This document shows, piece by piece, positions 55,137-64,000 of a stretch of 64,000 nt of DNA. The notes under the pieces were generated by a model that had not been told where the DNA came from, searched no databases, and worked only from the letters and a program-made list of their open reading frames with translations. The DNA is from Spirochaetota bacterium (GTDB taxonomy: Bacteria > Spirochaetota > Spirochaetia > DTKZ01). Position numbers and translations under genes: made by a program. Each line of letters begins with the position of its first letter. The first letter of the stretch is position 1. Location of the stretch: positions 1 to 64,000 of the forward strand of contig JAOABU010000144.1 of assembly GCA_026418195.1 (NCBI GenBank), given 5' to 3'.

Positions 55137-55610
55137 ATGGGGCCTAGAAGGAAGGGACGTGTACTAGCCATCCAGGCTCTGTATGCATACGAAATACAGA
55201 GTGGTGCAACACCTATCGAAGATTTGGTAAAGTTCCCTTGGGAGGAAGAGGAGGGAACCAAGGAGGGGGACACTGAAATTGGACAGAAAGGTGAAAGTGA
55301 TGCATTGGCTAGGCAGTTCGCTACCCTGCTAGTGACAGGAACTATCCAGAATCTTCCCCAAATCGATCATCTGATTCAGGACCATCTGGAAAACTGGGAA
55401 CTGAAACGGGTAGCTAAGGTTGACCTTTCCATCCTTCGCATGAGTGTGTATTGCCTTCTCTATCAGAAAGATATACCCGCTACTGTGGTGATCGATGAAG
55501 CGGTAGATCTTTCCAAGGAGTTTGGGACTGAGGAATCGTACCGATTCGTGAATGGGGTTCTGGATGGAATCCGGAAAAGTTTGGAGACGAAGGAATTGTC
55601 ATCCCAATGA
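55137..55610 (+). CDS. nusB: Transcription antitermination factor NusB
   Basis: 157-residue all-helical NusB, with RKGRVLAIQALYAYE at the start, AKVDLSILRMSVYCLLY and TEESYRFVNGVLDGI. An acidic insertion (EEEEGTKEGDTE, about 36-48) is longer than usual. ATG 55137 or an upstream TTG (55128) are both possible; neither has a good ribosome site. ATGA overlap with map. Confidence 0.92.
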   Translation: MGPRRKGRVLAIQALYAYEIQSGATPIEDLVKFPWEEEEGTKEGDTEIGQKGESDALARQFATLLVTGTIQNLPQIDHLIQDHLENWELKRVAKVDLSILRMSVYCLLYQKDIPATVVIDEAVDLSKEFGTEESYRFVNGVLDGIRKSLETKELSSQ

Positions 55611-56353
55611 TTCGATTGAAAACCCCAGAAGAGATTAAAAGAATAAAGGATTCCTGCACCCTTCTTTCCGAAATTCTGCAAGCCCTACGGGCTATCGTGC
55701 AGGAAGGAGTCACCACAAAGGAAATTGATCTATTCGTTCGCAAGGAGTGCAAACGATTGGGCGCAACACCGGCATTTCTTGGCTACCAGGGTTATCCCGC
55801 AGCCATCTGTACGTCGGTGAACGATGTGGTCATTCATGGTATTCCCAATAAACGGAAATTGAAAAAGGGAGATATCATCAGCCTAGATTGCGGCGTAGAA
55901 TACCATGGATTTTACAGTGATGCCGCATTTACGATCCCCATCGGGCCTATCGATCTTGAAGCAGAACGGTTACTACGGGTAACCAAAGAGTGCCTGGAGT
56001 TAGCTATTGGAAAGGCGATGGCAGGGAATCGGATACATGACATAAGTAGAGCTGTATTTCAACATGCAAAGAACCATGGGTATGGAGTAGTTCGGGAGTT
56101 CTGCGGTCATGGAGTAGGATTTCAACCGCATGAGGAACCTCAGGTTCCCAACTATGTGGGAAAGGGCCCTAATCCTCGTTTAGTGCCGGGAATGGTGCTG
56201 GCCATCGAACCCATGATCAATGCAGGAACGGATGACGTGTTTGTCGAGGAGGATAACTGGACAGTAAGGACTTCCGATGGGTCCCTTTCAGCCCATTTTG
56301 AGCACACCATCGCAATTTTTGAAGACAGGACCGAAGTTCTCACGTACTGGTAG
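55607..56353 (+). CDS. map: Methionine aminopeptidase, type I
   Basis: Removes the N-terminal methionine. 248 residues, no extension. Metal ligands fall in SLDCGVEYHGFYSDAA (two Asp), CGHGVG (His), AIEPMI (Glu) and near the C-terminal HFEHTIAI; the substrate His is in IHGIPN. Full length. Last gene before the htrA promoter. Confidence 0.96.
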   Translation: MIRLKTPEEIKRIKDSCTLLSEILQALRAIVQEGVTTKEIDLFVRKECKRLGATPAFLGYQGYPAAICTSVNDVVIHGIPNKRKLKKGDIISLDCGVEYHGFYSDAAFTIPIGPIDLEAERLLRVTKECLELAIGKAMAGNRIHDISRAVFQHAKNHGYGVVREFCGHGVGFQPHEEPQVPNYVGKGPNPRLVPGMVLAIEPMINAGTDDVFVEEDNWTVRTSDGSLSAHFEHTIAIFEDRTEVLTYW

Positions 56354-56357
56354 ATGC

Positions 56358-56385
56358 TTTACAAGCTGCGGATCCTGTGTATAGT
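56358..56385 (+). promoter_or_regulatory. Putative promoter for htrA
   Basis: TTTACA (56358-56363), a 16-base spacer and TATAGT (56380-56385), starting four bases after the map stop. No stress-sigma motif noticed. Confidence 0.6.
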
Positions 56386-56401
56386 TACTAGAAGAATCTG
56401 G

Positions 56402-56407
56402 AGGAGG
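56402..56407 (+). promoter_or_regulatory. Ribosome-binding site fixing htrA start at ATG 56418
   Basis: AGGAGG ends one base before ATG 56409 and ten before ATG 56418, so the latter is the functional start. Confidence 0.65.
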
Positions 56408-56417
56408 AATGTATTCC

Positions 56418-57905
56418 ATGAAGTTCTTCAATCTATTCGCATCAAAGAAAATGTTCGTATTTAACCTTGTATCCCTTGGAATTCTTATAGGTTTTTCCTT
56501 GGCTCTTCTCTCCTTTTCCTGTTCATCCAAGCCTGCTCCGGTTACAAAAGTCTATGCCCAGGATGCCAATACCGAGGCGATGCGGACCCTCCAGAGCTTG
56601 CAGGGATCCTTTCGAACCGTAGCGGAAAAGGTACTGCCTGTAGTGGTAATGATCAACGTGGTGGAAGTCCAGAAACAGGCTACCCCAGACACCCGGAACC
56701 TTCCTTGGTTCTACTATTTTTTCGGGGACCCAGAAGGGAACGAGAAATCTCCTCGGGAGTTCAGGAATCGAGGATTGGGTTCTGGCATTATTGTTCGGAA
56801 GGACAAACAGAAATACTATGTACTCACCAACAATCATGTGATCGGAAATGCCGAGGAAATCAACGTTCGTCTCCACGACCAACGAGAGTTCAAGGCTACT
56901 CTTGTCGGGAGGGATGAACGGAAGGATGTAGCAGTTATCATGTTCGATGGTGATCCTGATATTCCTCTGGCAGTTTTAGGGGATTCCTCTACATTGCAGG
57001 TTGGAGACTGGGTGCTAGCAGTAGGAAACCCTTTTGGGTTGGAGTCAACCGTAACGGCAGGCATAGTAAGCGCTCTCGGCAGGAAAGGAGGTCCGGAAGG
57101 GAATATTAGTGATTTCATCCAGACTGATGCAGCCATAAACCAGGGTAATTCAGGGGGGGCGTTGGTAAACCTGGCAGGGGAAGTGGTAGGTGTGAATACC
57201 TGGATCACTTCTCCAACAGGGGGAAGCATCGGACTTGGCTTTGCGATTCCGATCAATAATTTAAAAAAGACTATGGAGGATCTAATCCAAAAAGGAACCG
57301 TTCAGTACGGTTGGCTAGGTGTGAGCATCGCAGGGATCAGTAAGGAAGGAGCTTCTGATATGGGTCTCCCAGGAACGCAGGGTGCTTTCGTGTACCATGT
57401 GTTCAAAGGATCTCCCGCAGATACAGGGGGAATTCTCCCTGGCGACTTCATCATCAGCATGAATGGAACCCCTATAAAATCTTCCGATGAATTAGTACTG
57501 AAGGTGGGAGACCTCCCAGTGGGAAAACGAGCGGAGTTCACCTTGATTCGGCAGGGAAAGACAATTTCTCTTGCCGTGGTGATCACTGCACGGGGTACCC
57601 AACAAACCATTTCCGAACAAAGTAGGAATTTATGGCCAGGCTTTACCGTCGTACCCCTGACGGAACAAATAAGAAAAGAGTTGGACATAAAAACAAAGGA
57701 AGGGGTATTGGTACAGTCCGTGGAAGTTCGTACCCCTGGTGCGTTGGCGGGGCTGAAGAGTGGGGATATCATTCTGGAAATGAATGGTACGAAGATCAAC
57801 AACTTGCGCCAATTCTACGCCCAGCTAAATGACAAATCAAAAGATAAAATTGACTTCGTGTATGAACGGGACGGAGTACGGATGAGCATTGGGATCTACC
57901 GATAA
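56418..57905 (+). CDS. htrA: DegP/HtrA-type periplasmic serine protease
   Basis: 495 residues. A hydrophobic N-terminal segment (about 15-34) ends in FSC, so it may be a membrane anchor or a relaxed spirochaete lipobox. The trypsin-like domain has the full triad: H140 (TNNHVI), D170 (RKDVAV) and S245 (GNSGGA). Two PDZ domains follow at about 300-385 and 405-490. Degrades or refolds damaged envelope proteins; often stress-induced. Followed by the phosphoribosyltransferase gene. Confidence 0.92.
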   Translation: MKFFNLFASKKMFVFNLVSLGILIGFSLALLSFSCSSKPAPVTKVYAQDANTEAMRTLQSLQGSFRTVAEKVLPVVVMINVVEVQKQATPDTRNLPWFYYFFGDPEGNEKSPREFRNRGLGSGIIVRKDKQKYYVLTNNHVIGNAEEINVRLHDQREFKATLVGRDERKDVAVIMFDGDPDIPLAVLGDSSTLQVGDWVLAVGNPFGLESTVTAGIVSALGRKGGPEGNISDFIQTDAAINQGNSGGALVNLAGEVVGVNTWITSPTGGSIGLGFAIPINNLKKTMEDLIQKGTVQYGWLGVSIAGISKEGASDMGLPGTQGAFVYHVFKGSPADTGGILPGDFIISMNGTPIKSSDELVLKVGDLPVGKRAEFTLIRQGKTISLAVVITARGTQQTISEQSRNLWPGFTVVPLTEQIRKELDIKTKEGVLVQSVEVRTPGALAGLKSGDIILEMNGTKINNLRQFYAQLNDKSKDKIDFVYERDGVRMSIGIYR

Positions 57906-57918
57906 AAAAGGAACATTC

Positions 57919-58527
57919 ATGCGAAAAGAATTTCTTCCATTCAACCTAGTAAGGAATAATGCATTGAAATTAGCTGCAAAGATTCACCATTCTGGGTTCG
58001 TTCCCGATGTAATCTATGTAAGTCTTCGTGGGGGCGCCTACGTGGGGAATGTGATCAGTGAATACTTTAAAGTAGTGCGGAGGAACCAGAGGCCTGTGTT
58101 CTATGCAGCGGTAGTAGCTCGATCGTATGTTGGGATCAACGCGCAGGAAAAAGTAATGGTAGATGGTTGGACATACAACCCCGATTATCTCCGTCATGGA
58201 GACAAGGTTCTGCTGGTGGATGATATTTTCGATTCTGGAAACACAATCAATTACTTGGTACAGATCATCATGGACAAAGGGATCCCTCGGAAGGATATCA
58301 AGGTTGCGGTTCATGATTATAAAATCCGTACCTTTTTACAGAAGGCACATCCTGTACAACCAGATTTCTATTGTCGAAAACTCCTCGTGAACTCTCCGGA
58401 GGAGGATCTCTGGATACATTATCTGAGTCATGAACTCCTTGGGTTAACGGATGAGGAGATTCAAACCTACTATACAAACGAAGATCCGGAACTCGAGGAA
58501 GTGTTCAGGGAGATGGATCTTTCTTGA
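57919..58527 (+). CDS. Phosphoribosyltransferase, purine-salvage-like
   Basis: 202 residues of type I PRTase fold, with the PRPP-binding VLLVDDIFDSGNT (about 104-116) and PPi loop SLRGGA (about 35-40). Resembles hypoxanthine/xanthine-type enzymes; the hood region is too divergent to name the base. A 60-residue acidic tail (SHELLGLTDEEIQTYY) is unusual. ATG 57919 with AAGGA upstream; the frame overlaps the htrA end only if an earlier ATG (57889) is used. Confidence 0.8.
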   Translation: MRKEFLPFNLVRNNALKLAAKIHHSGFVPDVIYVSLRGGAYVGNVISEYFKVVRRNQRPVFYAAVVARSYVGINAQEKVMVDGWTYNPDYLRHGDKVLLVDDIFDSGNTINYLVQIIMDKGIPRKDIKVAVHDYKIRTFLQKAHPVQPDFYCRKLLVNSPEEDLWIHYLSHELLGLTDEEIQTYYTNEDPELEEVFREMDLS

Positions 58528-58546
58528 CCTAAGAGGGGGGAAGGGT

Positions 58547-61500
58547 ATGCGGGTATCGGCCCTAGTGGGATGGGTCCTTATCGGATTGTATCTCTCTGTG
58601 TTTGGGTATTCCCAAGACCTTTTGGATATTTCTGTTTCTGTCCCTCCAGGGGACTATGCGAGCGATGTTACTCTGAAGGTAGAGTACCCCTCTCCTTCCT
58701 ACCAGGTTGTTTACCGATTCACTGATTCTTCTGATCCTGCCTATACTCCGTATCGGATCCCGGTGGTTCTTTCTGCGCTAGAAGGGGAGGATCGTCGGTA
58801 TGAACTGGAATATCAGCTTTACGATGGGAAGAGACTTCTAAGGACAGGGAAGGTCTTGTACAGGATTGATAAACGTCCCCCTCTCGTGCCTATTCCCTCT
58901 GTGGAATCCGGGGAATACTTTGGGAAAGTTTCTCTTACCTTCCAGAAAGAGTCGGATGCTGATGTGTACGTTGCAGTGTACAGGGGAGAAAAACCCACCT
59001 TCAGTCGGTGGGATGGAGTACCCATTTCATTGGAAAGCGGACCTGTTACCACCCAGATTACCCTTCTGTACTATGCACGGGACAAGGTTGGGAACTCAAG
59101 TCGTGTGGAAGCCCGTGCCCTTACTTTACATCCTCAGACGCCTCCGCTCGATGCGTTTTGGAAAATTCATAGCCCTACCGAAGGTTCCTTCCTGAATCCA
59201 CAGGTTCTATGGATCGAACATCGAGGTTACGAATGGATCCGATACAGAATCAATGATGCTCCTTCATACCAGACCTACAGGGAACCCCTTCTAATAGATA
59301 CAACGGGATCTGTGAAGCTAGAGGTCTCAGCAAAGCGCCTTTTCAGTTCAACCATCGAAACAAAGGTTATTATCTTCCGACAGGAAAACCGCATCCAAGA
59401 CTTACCACTTTCCGGAGTTTATTCCCTGGAAGATGAAGTAACCATTCCTCTGGGAAAAGGAAAGTACAGGTACAATCTGGAGGATAGAGTGGTGGAACTG
59501 TATGATCCAGAGTCTCCTGATCGACTCTCCCTCTATCCTATTCAGGGGCATAATCGGTTCGTTGTCATCCGGTTAAAACCTACGGGAGGCACGATAGAAG
59601 GGGAGTACAGGTACCTGGTAGAGCTGAAAGGGGAAGTACCAGGAGATGTAGGGATCCTTTTCGATGAAACTCGAGTACATCGGGAAAAACCAATCGTGAC
59701 CTTGAATGGGAGACCCGGTTCCCAATTGTACTATACCTTGGATGGAAGCCTTCCCACTACTAGTTCTTTCCTATACGAAGGACCGTTTGAAGTTCCCCTA
59801 CCACCGAATGGGGAAGGTTTTCTTACCCTTCGCGCTCGTGCGAGGATAGGACAACGATGGGGCCCGGTTACAGAAAAGTTCCTCGAATATGATACAATTC
59901 CTCCCCCACAACCCACACCACAACACAACTTAGAAAACCCGTCCGGTTATGCTTCAATTGAGCTTCCTTTCCGACCCGATGTGGAAGGTATCTATGAAAC
60001 AGCATGGGGAGGAAAAGAACCGACCCCATTGTCCATTACCTCTCCTATCCTTGGATCTAAGAAATGGATTCGGGTCCCCTATGGATATAGTGGTGTGGCG
60101 AAACTTCGTATAGGATATCGGGATAGAGCTGGAAACATTACAGAAGCTTCCAAGGTGATTGTTCTTTCCTTTGACAGAGTCCCTCCACCTGTTCCTGAGA
60201 TTCGCGTGAAGGATAGGGTAGTAACCCTATCAGGTGAGGGTTCCCTTTTTTACAGGATCCTAGAGACTTCAGGATCCCTTGAAGGATCTGAAGTCGAATC
60301 TGAGGCTTTCCTTCCGTACGCAAAACCTATCGAGCTGCCTGCACCGGAGGGGCGGGTCGTTCAGTATCAGATTTTTGCCTACTCGCAGGATGAGGCAGGC
60401 AATAGAAGTGAGATTTCGATGCCTCTCCTTGTCTCCTTTGATAGAAGAGTTCCGGCTACCCTTGTTCCACCATCGCAAACTCTTCCTAGTATTCCCATCA
60501 CCAATAAAGATTTCGTCCTTTCTTTTCAGGACCCGAGGGGAGACCTGGAACTCTACTATACCTTTACCGAAGACGGTTCAGAACCTCCGGATCCCACTAC
60601 CAAAGCGATGAAAGGAGCATCAATCCTTCGTTTCTACGGACAAGAGGGAAAACGGATCCTCTATACGGTGAAAGTTTGGGCTCGATACCGAGGATCCATC
60701 GAGACGGGGCAGGTGCAAACTTTCAAGTTTGTTATCGATCGGGATCCACCCAAGTTACCGAAGGTAGAGGGAATGAATCCCCCTATCAGAAATCGTGGTG
60801 CTTTGATCCGCTTTATTTTAAACGATCCAACCGATACTGTGTTCTATCGAGTCATATCCGGGAATGAGGGAAAAGATTTACCCTGGATACCTTATACCGA
60901 ACCTTTCCTATTGGATGTAGAGGAAGGAAAGGAAAACACTTTTTTCCTCAGCTATCGTGTGGTGGATGACGCAGGAAACAGTATTGAATTGCCTCAACCT
61001 ATCAAACTGGTAATAGACAAGAAACCGCCCCTTGCGCCTGTGGTAGAAGTTCAGAAAGAGATTTCATTAAAAACAACGGAAGGGAAAATCTACTACGAGC
61101 TCACCACCGATGGATCACTTCCTCCCATCCCCACGGTTCGTTCCTCTCAGTACGTAAAGAGCTTACCGCGCACCTTAAAGGAAGGTTCTTTTATTTCTCT
61201 TTCTGCTCGCACCCGAGACGAGGCAGGAAATTGGAGTGAGATGGTGTATCTAACGGATGTACCTGCTTTACCTCCCTTTGCACTCAAGACTCCAACGATT
61301 CACTCTGTTCCATTGGGCAGTTTTACCCTTGTCACCTGGGAGGAAAGAGCTGAGGTGACGATGGAAGGGTTGGATCCTCAGGAAGGATTTACCCTACGGG
61401 GAGTCAAGAATCCCTGGATTTTAGATTCTAGGAAGGAAAGGGAAGTGTTAGTTCAGATCAAAGATTTGGACGGAAAGAATCCCGTAAAAGTGAAGTTAGT

Positions 61501-63445
61501 TCCTCCGCCCGCAGCCATTCCAGTCCGTGTTTCCGGAGGAGAGAAAGGGGAGTACTCTCGCGGAATCCAGCTTCAAAACATGGAGAGCAACGCAATCCTT
61601 CGGTACGAGATTTCTACTGGAAACCTTCCACCCAGAAAGGTAGATGCCCTTTCTCCAAGATTGGAGCGACCCTTGGTTCTGGATAGCCTCCCAGAAGAAA
61701 CTGTATACTATCGAATACAAGTTCAGAATTATTCTAAGAATCATCTTCCTGTTTCTCCCGCTCAGGAGTTCACGGTAAAAATAGACCGTACCCCACCACC
61801 TCCTCCGGAATTAACCGGTTTGGAGGCAGGCGCCTCCTATGGACAGGATATCACCATCGCTATGCAAGCAAAGGAAGGGAATACATTCTTTACCCTAGAT
61901 GCTATAGAAGAAGGACAGCCTATTCCTCCCTTACCGAAAGAAAACCAGTTCAAAGCGTTTGAAAAACCAATTTCTACTTCCGTACCTGAGGGGAGTAGTA
62001 GAACCTTTTGGGTTTCTGCTTTTACACGGGATTCCGTAGGTAACATTTCAAGGCAGATTCCTCGGTGGTCCTTTACCGTAGACAAGCAGTACATCTATGT
62101 AATCGAAGGAAAAGGGGGACAGGGAAATGGTACACGAGTTTCCCCTTATACGAATCTGGAGACTGCTCTGGAAGCTGCCTTGAAGGGAAGTCGTACCCGG
62201 ATTCGGCTAGCTACAGGTACCTATAGGATTACCAAACCCATCCTGATAAAACGGGATCTCTATCTCTTCGGAGGGTTCGACCGTAATGGATGGAAACCAG
62301 AAGGTGGTATCAGTAAGATTCTTTTCGATACAGGGGCTTTCCGGAGCACGGGTGGGAATTCGTATTTCACCGTTGAAGGGGTAACTTTCAAGATCGATCG
62401 TTGTCAGATCGAAGGGGGAGATGGGAAGGGCAGATCGGTCTTCTTGGTTCGGAACGGCACTCTAGAGTTTTCTTCGGGTTCTGTCGCGGTTCTAGGCAAA
62501 GACCGGGTGTTGGATCAGGGAAACGGGAGTGTAACTTTCGATCGTTCGGACTTTCAAAGTACACGGTTGGAAGCGGATGCTCTCGTGATGGTTATGGGGG
62601 GATCCTTCCGATCCAAAGAAAGTCGGTATTCCTTCCAACGTTCTGAACAAGGGGCTTCCTTGCTCCTATTCCAGAAGGCATCCGTAGTCCTGGAATCTGC
62701 TACACTAATTCCCGGCGAGGCAGAAACCAGCATGGGGATCGATGCGAAAGAATCCAACTTGCAAATTCGGTTCAGTTCCATCCAGACCGGAGGGGGAACT
62801 CTTGCCGCATACGGACTTCGCCACCAGGGAGGAACCCTCCAAATGGAACGGTCTGAAATCCTTCACACACCTACTGCATACATTTCGATTGGAATCGGTC
62901 TGTTTCAGTCCAAAGGGGAAATTATCTCTTCTACGTTCCGCATGGGAGGACGATACGGTGCCCAGGCATTGCAAGTGCGATCTTCTGAACTGATCCTCCG
63001 GGAGAGCTTGGTTGAGGGAAATACTACCGAAGACTATCTGTACTATGGAACCTTCGAGGATTCTTCCCTCCGCTTCGTGGGTAATGTATTTCGGAAGGGG
63101 GTTAGCTCAGAAATCACTGCGTACCAACTCATGAACAGTAGAATGGAAGCTGAAAAGAATACCTTCGAGTTCGGGACTTCCAAGCGCGGGTTCAGTGGAT
63201 TTATTCTAAAAGGCAAGTCTGATTTAGTCCTTAGGAGCAATGATCTTATAGCTCCAGATCCAAAAGGTATTCTCTTTGTCCTTCCACGGGATGAGATCAG
63301 GGTACTCGTCACGGAGAACAGGTTTAATGTGAAAGGGGCATACCGTGAAACAAGACAGGGAGGACGGAGAATCCTTCTCTCTACGCTTAAAGACTTAGAA
63401 GCATCTTCGAGCGATCAGGTCCGTTTCGAGAAGAACCAGAATTGA
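58547..63445 (+). CDS. Large exported multimodular surface protein with C-terminal beta-helix
   Basis: 1632 residues from ATG 58547, with GGGGGGAAGGG before it. Signal peptide about 1-23. Then a chain of Ig-like beta-sandwich modules about 100-250 residues long, each ending in a motif of the form hydrophobic-D-x-x-PP-x-P (near nt 58858, 59887, 60171, 60438, 60734, 61013 and 61781). Several modules contain YTLDGSLP or like, as in chitobiase C-terminal domains. From about nt 62080 on, a DUF1565-type right-handed beta-helix follows. No C-terminal anchor or sorting signal. Possibly a surface or secreted binding protein; target unknown. Confidence 0.8.
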   Translation: MRVSALVGWVLIGLYLSVFGYSQDLLDISVSVPPGDYASDVTLKVEYPSPSYQVVYRFTDSSDPAYTPYRIPVVLSALEGEDRRYELEYQLYDGKRLLRTGKVLYRIDKRPPLVPIPSVESGEYFGKVSLTFQKESDADVYVAVYRGEKPTFSRWDGVPISLESGPVTTQITLLYYARDKVGNSSRVEARALTLHPQTPPLDAFWKIHSPTEGSFLNPQVLWIEHRGYEWIRYRINDAPSYQTYREPLLIDTTGSVKLEVSAKRLFSSTIETKVIIFRQENRIQDLPLSGVYSLEDEVTIPLGKGKYRYNLEDRVVELYDPESPDRLSLYPIQGHNRFVVIRLKPTGGTIEGEYRYLVELKGEVPGDVGILFDETRVHREKPIVTLNGRPGSQLYYTLDGSLPTTSSFLYEGPFEVPLPPNGEGFLTLRARARIGQRWGPVTEKFLEYDTIPPPQPTPQHNLENPSGYASIELPFRPDVEGIYETAWGGKEPTPLSITSPILGSKKWIRVPYGYSGVAKLRIGYRDRAGNITEASKVIVLSFDRVPPPVPEIRVKDRVVTLSGEGSLFYRILETSGSLEGSEVESEAFLPYAKPIELPAPEGRVVQYQIFAYSQDEAGNRSEISMPLLVSFDRRVPATLVPPSQTLPSIPITNKDFVLSFQDPRGDLELYYTFTEDGSEPPDPTTKAMKGASILRFYGQEGKRILYTVKVWARYRGSIETGQVQTFKFVIDRDPPKLPKVEGMNPPIRNRGALIRFILNDPTDTVFYRVISGNEGKDLPWIPYTEPFLLDVEEGKENTFFLSYRVVDDAGNSIELPQPIKLVIDKKPPLAPVVEVQKEISLKTTEGKIYYELTTDGSLPPIPTVRSSQYVKSLPRTLKEGSFISLSARTRDEAGNWSEMVYLTDVPALPPFALKTPTIHSVPLGSFTLVTWEERAEVTMEGLDPQEGFTLRGVKNPWILDSRKEREVLVQIKDLDGKNPVKVKLVPPPAAIPVRVSGGEKGEYSRGIQLQNMESNAILRYEISTGNLPPRKVDALSPRLERPLVLDSLPEETVYYRIQVQNYSKNHLPVSPAQEFTVKIDRTPPPPPELTGLEAGASYGQDITIAMQAKEGNTFFTLDAIEEGQPIPPLPKENQFKAFEKPISTSVPEGSSRTFWVSAFTRDSVGNISRQIPRWSFTVDKQYIYVIEGKGGQGNGTRVSPYTNLETALEAALKGSRTRIRLATGTYRITKPILIKRDLYLFGGFDRNGWKPEGGISKILFDTGAFRSTGGNSYFTVEGVTFKIDRCQIEGGDGKGRSVFLVRNGTLEFSSGSVAVLGKDRVLDQGNGSVTFDRSDFQSTRLEADALVMVMGGSFRSKESRYSFQRSEQGASLLLFQKASVVLESATLIPGEAETSMGIDAKESNLQIRFSSIQTGGGTLAAYGLRHQGGTLQMERSEILHTPTAYISIGIGLFQSKGEIISSTFRMGGRYGAQALQVRSSELILRESLVEGNTTEDYLYYGTFEDSSLRFVGNVFRKGVSSEITAYQLMNSRMEAEKNTFEFGTSKRGFSGFILKGKSDLVLRSNDLIAPDPKGILFVLPRDEIRVLVTENRFNVKGAYRETRQGGRRILLSTLKDLEASSSDQVRFEKNQN

Positions 63446-63459
63446 TCCAGCTTTACCTC

Positions 63460-64000
63460 TTATTCCTGTGACCACGCAGGGCTTTTAGGATCGGTGGAAT
63501 AATCCCCTCTCCACAGACCGTTCGCTGTAGTCCCTACATATAGAATGTCTCCGAAGCCAAAGACTCGAATAACGTTGGATCCATATAGATCAGGTAGGCG
63601 GGAAAAGTTCCCTCCCGGTATCTCGGATGTATCCAAGTCGTCTGCAGATACAGCGTTGGGAAGTTCTCGTACTACGCTTCCTCCCGCTCCTAAGACGATG
63701 ATGTCTTTCACCTTACTGATGGATTGGAAAGATCGGTTGTGATCTCCTGAACTCTTCCAGCTTCCTCCCCCATCTTTCGTCTTCAAAATATACCCATCGG
63801 AACTAGAAAGGTAAAGTGGATACGGAGGGGAGGAGACTGTCGAGTCAGAAAAATCAGCGAATAGGTCGGTGAAATAGGATTTTCCGTTGAACGCAGGATC
63901 TGGCGAAGTGTTGCTCTGTGTGTACGTTTCATAGCTATAGTAGGGTGTGGGAATCCAACCATTCAATGAAGGAGCAGTGGAAAATCGAAAGACATCGGCA
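63460..64000 (-). CDS. BNR/YCF48-like beta-propeller protein, partial
   Basis: The reading frame is open from 63460 to the window's end, so the gene begins outside (a TTG at 63966 is probably just internal). About 180 residues visible. One clear BNR/Asp-box (SSDGYILKTKDGGGSWKSSG) and further blade-like strands (DILYVGTTANGLWRGD). Exported in most relatives; its signal peptide would be off-window. Converges with the large modular gene with 14 bases between; no terminator noticed. Function unknown. Confidence 0.7.
   Translation of the reverse strand, partial: ADVFRFSTAPSLNGWIPTPYYSYETYTQSNTSPDPAFNGKSYFTDLFADFSDSTVSSPPYPLYLSSSDGYILKTKDGGGSWKSSGDHNRSFQSISKVKDIIVLGAGGSVVRELPNAVSADDLDTSEIPGGNFSRLPDLYGSNVIRVFGFGDILYVGTTANGLWRGDYSTDPKSPAWSQE

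Noticed and set aside
63964-63966. TTG 63966 as start of the BNR-repeat gene
   Set aside because: The frame stays open to the window edge with no ribosome site, so the gene most likely begins outside.

Overview
This window is a gene-dense stretch of bacterial chromosome (about 47-48% GC by eye) with no noncoding gap longer than about 160 bp. Gene content and order point to a spirochaete of the Treponema/Spirochaeta kind: two bacterial V-type ATPase operons, uvrA directly followed by an lptD-like gene, gap-pgk-tpiA-secG, an orphan TrpR-like regulator, and several spirochaete-style lipoproteins and TPR proteins. I cannot name the genus. The first 19 bases are a Tn5/Nextera mosaic-end adapter, so base 1 is an assembly end and the first gene is cut.

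Layout. 1-9.2 kb: truncated lipid kinase; clpB-argH on the minus strand; a metal-efflux (CDF) transporter with a small partner; hisC; a PrsW-like membrane protease; the initiator tRNA; a membrane protein; a TrpR-like regulator. 9.2-15.1 kb: a PocR/AraC regulator with an alpha/beta hydrolase (minus), divergent from an XRE regulator; the YggS homologue, a membrane protein and rluD; then a degenerate metallo-beta-lactamase-fold protein and a pentapeptide-repeat protein (minus). 15.1-20.4 kb: zinc-ribbon protein, murI, rsgA, mutS2, a small membrane protein and a lipoprotein. 20.4-35.7 kb: V-ATPase operon 1 (E, DUF2764-like, A, B, D, I, K), then ispG, a TPR protein, uvrA and lptD. 35.7-40.0 kb: phoH, ybeY, a CorC-like CBS protein and a TPR protein. 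40.1-53.3 kb: glycolytic gap-pgk-tpiA, secG and a PTS IIA gene, running directly into V-ATPase operon 2 (G-like, C, I, K, F, E, A, B, D), then a universal stress protein and a flavodoxin-like protein. 53.3-58.5 kb: a J-domain protein, a parvulin-type isomerase, nusB, map, htrA and a phosphoribosyltransferase. 58.5-64 kb: a 1632-residue exported modular protein, facing a partial BNR-repeat protein that leaves the window.

How it works together. The two rotary ATPases look different in kind. K of operon 1 has four membrane helices and carries the residues that bind Na+ in the Enterococcus hirae enzyme. K of operon 2 is a two-helix c-like subunit without them and sits in a Thermus-like full subunit set, downstream of glycolysis. 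I infer a Na+-coupled and an H+-coupled machine in one cell.

Regulation visible in sequence: good -35/-10 promoters before gap, the J-domain operon, phoH, V-ATPase operon 1, htrA and hisC; a 14-bp inverted repeat that would bury the argH ribosome-binding site and start codon; and an intrinsic terminator for the rluD strand placed inside the coding region of the opposing gene. I saw no CRISPR array, insertion sequence, prophage or rRNA.
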